Shown: one piece after another, positions 5,874 to 6,303 of the stretch
Layout: every line of letters begins with the position of its first letter
How positions within the stretch are numbered: the stretch's first letter is position 1
DNA from: Desulfobacterales bacterium
GTDB lineage: Bacteria > Desulfobacterota > Desulfobacteria > Desulfobacterales > RPRI01
Length of the DNA stretch: 6,303 nt
Direction of reading: 5' to 3'
Assembly: GCA_020052975.1 (NCBI GenBank)
Contig: JAGVOC010000048.1
Location: forward strand, 1 to 6,303
Notes under the pieces: model-generated
What the model was told of the DNA's origin: nothing
The model's input: the letters and a program-made list of their open reading frames with translations, nothing else
The model's database searches: none
Position numbers and translations under genes: made by a program

Positions 5874-6302
5874 TTAAACCCGGTTCATACCCATGAGCGC
5901 GGTTACTGTCTTTTCCGGGGACAGAAGGCAACCAGAACTGATTTTCAATTCAGGGATAGAATTCTTGATAAGATTGAAGAAGATTTGTTGTGCCTTGATA
6001 GAGAAATCCCCATATCCAGGGCTATATCGATGGGTAGTGGAACAGCTATCTTTCTGGCATTCTCGAGAAATCTCCGCGTCTATTTTCTTTACTTCTTCCT
6101 CGACTAAAAAGCTTCCCGATCGATCTAATATGTATCCCCGAAATACTTCATTACTTCTAAAATATTCTCTGGCTCTGAACTCTAAATCTTCTCCGAGAGA
6201 TACAGCTATAAGCCAGACTTTTTCTGTTCGTGTCAGCAATCTAGTAATTGATTGACTTTCGCGTGCATAAGGGTGAAACCTGAGAATAAATTCATCTTTG
6301 GG
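5874..6302 (-). CDS. Stand-alone B12-dependent methionine synthase reactivation-domain protein (5' truncated by window)
   Basis: This is the C-terminal part of a protein related to the MetH AdoMet-binding reactivation domain, which reductively remethylates inactive cob(II)alamin. The key signature is HRYSPGYGD, which matches the RxxxGY AdoMet-binding motif of MetH. It is preceded by EYFRSNEVFRGYILDRSGS and followed by FSIKAQQIFFNLI and SGCLLSPEKTVTALMGM, all typical of the stand-alone homologues found in anaerobes (Thermotoga TM0269 is one known to me). A TTG at 6239 could be called as a start, but the frame stays open to the window edge and the residues above it (RFHPYARESQSITRLL) fit the family, so the real start lies beyond 6303. 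About 142 residues are visible of an expected 200-230. It may serve a MetH core enzyme or another corrinoid protein. Its TAA abuts the next ATG, and it is the first visible gene of the cluster. Confidence 0.85.
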   Translation of the reverse strand, partial: PKDEFILRFHPYARESQSITRLLTRTEKVWLIAVSLGEDLEFRAREYFRSNEVFRGYILDRSGSFLVEEEVKKIDAEISRECQKDSCSTTHRYSPGYGDFSIKAQQIFFNLIKNSIPELKISSGCLLSPEKTVTALMGMNRV

Positions 6303-6303
6303 C

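Noticed and set aside
6237..6239. TTG at 6239 as the start of the reactivation-domain gene
   Set aside because: The frame continues open to the window edge with family-like residues upstream, so the gene is simply cut by the window.

Overview
The window suggests an anaerobic, deltaproteobacterial-type genome (Desulfobacterota or a relative). This is an inference from the gene families only: a long-chain acyl-CoA synthetase, a CCG-domain iron-sulfur protein of the heterodisulfide-reductase type, a BioB-like radical SAM enzyme, a stand-alone methionine-synthase reactivation domain, DUF3047 and an ArsS-like remnant. No rRNA, tRNA, CRISPR array or complete mobile element is visible, and no stretch of 300 bases lacks a gene.

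Layout. Bases 2-1468 (+) hold the C-terminal four fifths of an AMP-forming long-chain acyl-CoA synthetase whose start lies before the window. It converges on a dense minus-strand gene cluster that fills the rest. A 73-base gap separates them and contains an imperfect hairpin that folds much better as minus-strand RNA. In transcription order (right to left) the cluster is: (1) a B12-dependent methionine synthase reactivation-domain protein, 5' end outside the window; (2) a 173-aa protein with a RelE/ParE-like N-terminal domain and a charged tail; (3) a BioB-like radical SAM/BATS enzyme; (4) a 4Fe-4S/CCG-domain protein fused to a VTT (DedA/TVP38-type) membrane domain, interrupted by a one-base frameshift; (5) a secreted DUF3047 protein; (6) a 68-aa piece of an ArsS-like radical SAM protein.

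Gene junctions in the cluster are a direct TAAATG abutment (1 to 2), a 4-base gap (2 to 3), an ATGA overlap (3 to 4), an ATGA overlap (4 to 5) and a 36-base gap (5 to 6). This strongly suggests one transcript with translational coupling. The mix of a corrinoid-enzyme reactivation fold, a radical SAM enzyme and a membrane-tethered Fe-S/CCG electron carrier suggests a redox or cofactor pathway that I cannot name. The RelE-like protein is the odd member, because no antitoxin is visible beside it.

The points most worth a second look are the frameshift in an abutting T6/G6 homopolymer of the CCG-VTT gene, the abrupt GC change inside that same gene, the orphan RelE-like protein, and the ArsS remnant that keeps a good ribosome binding site.
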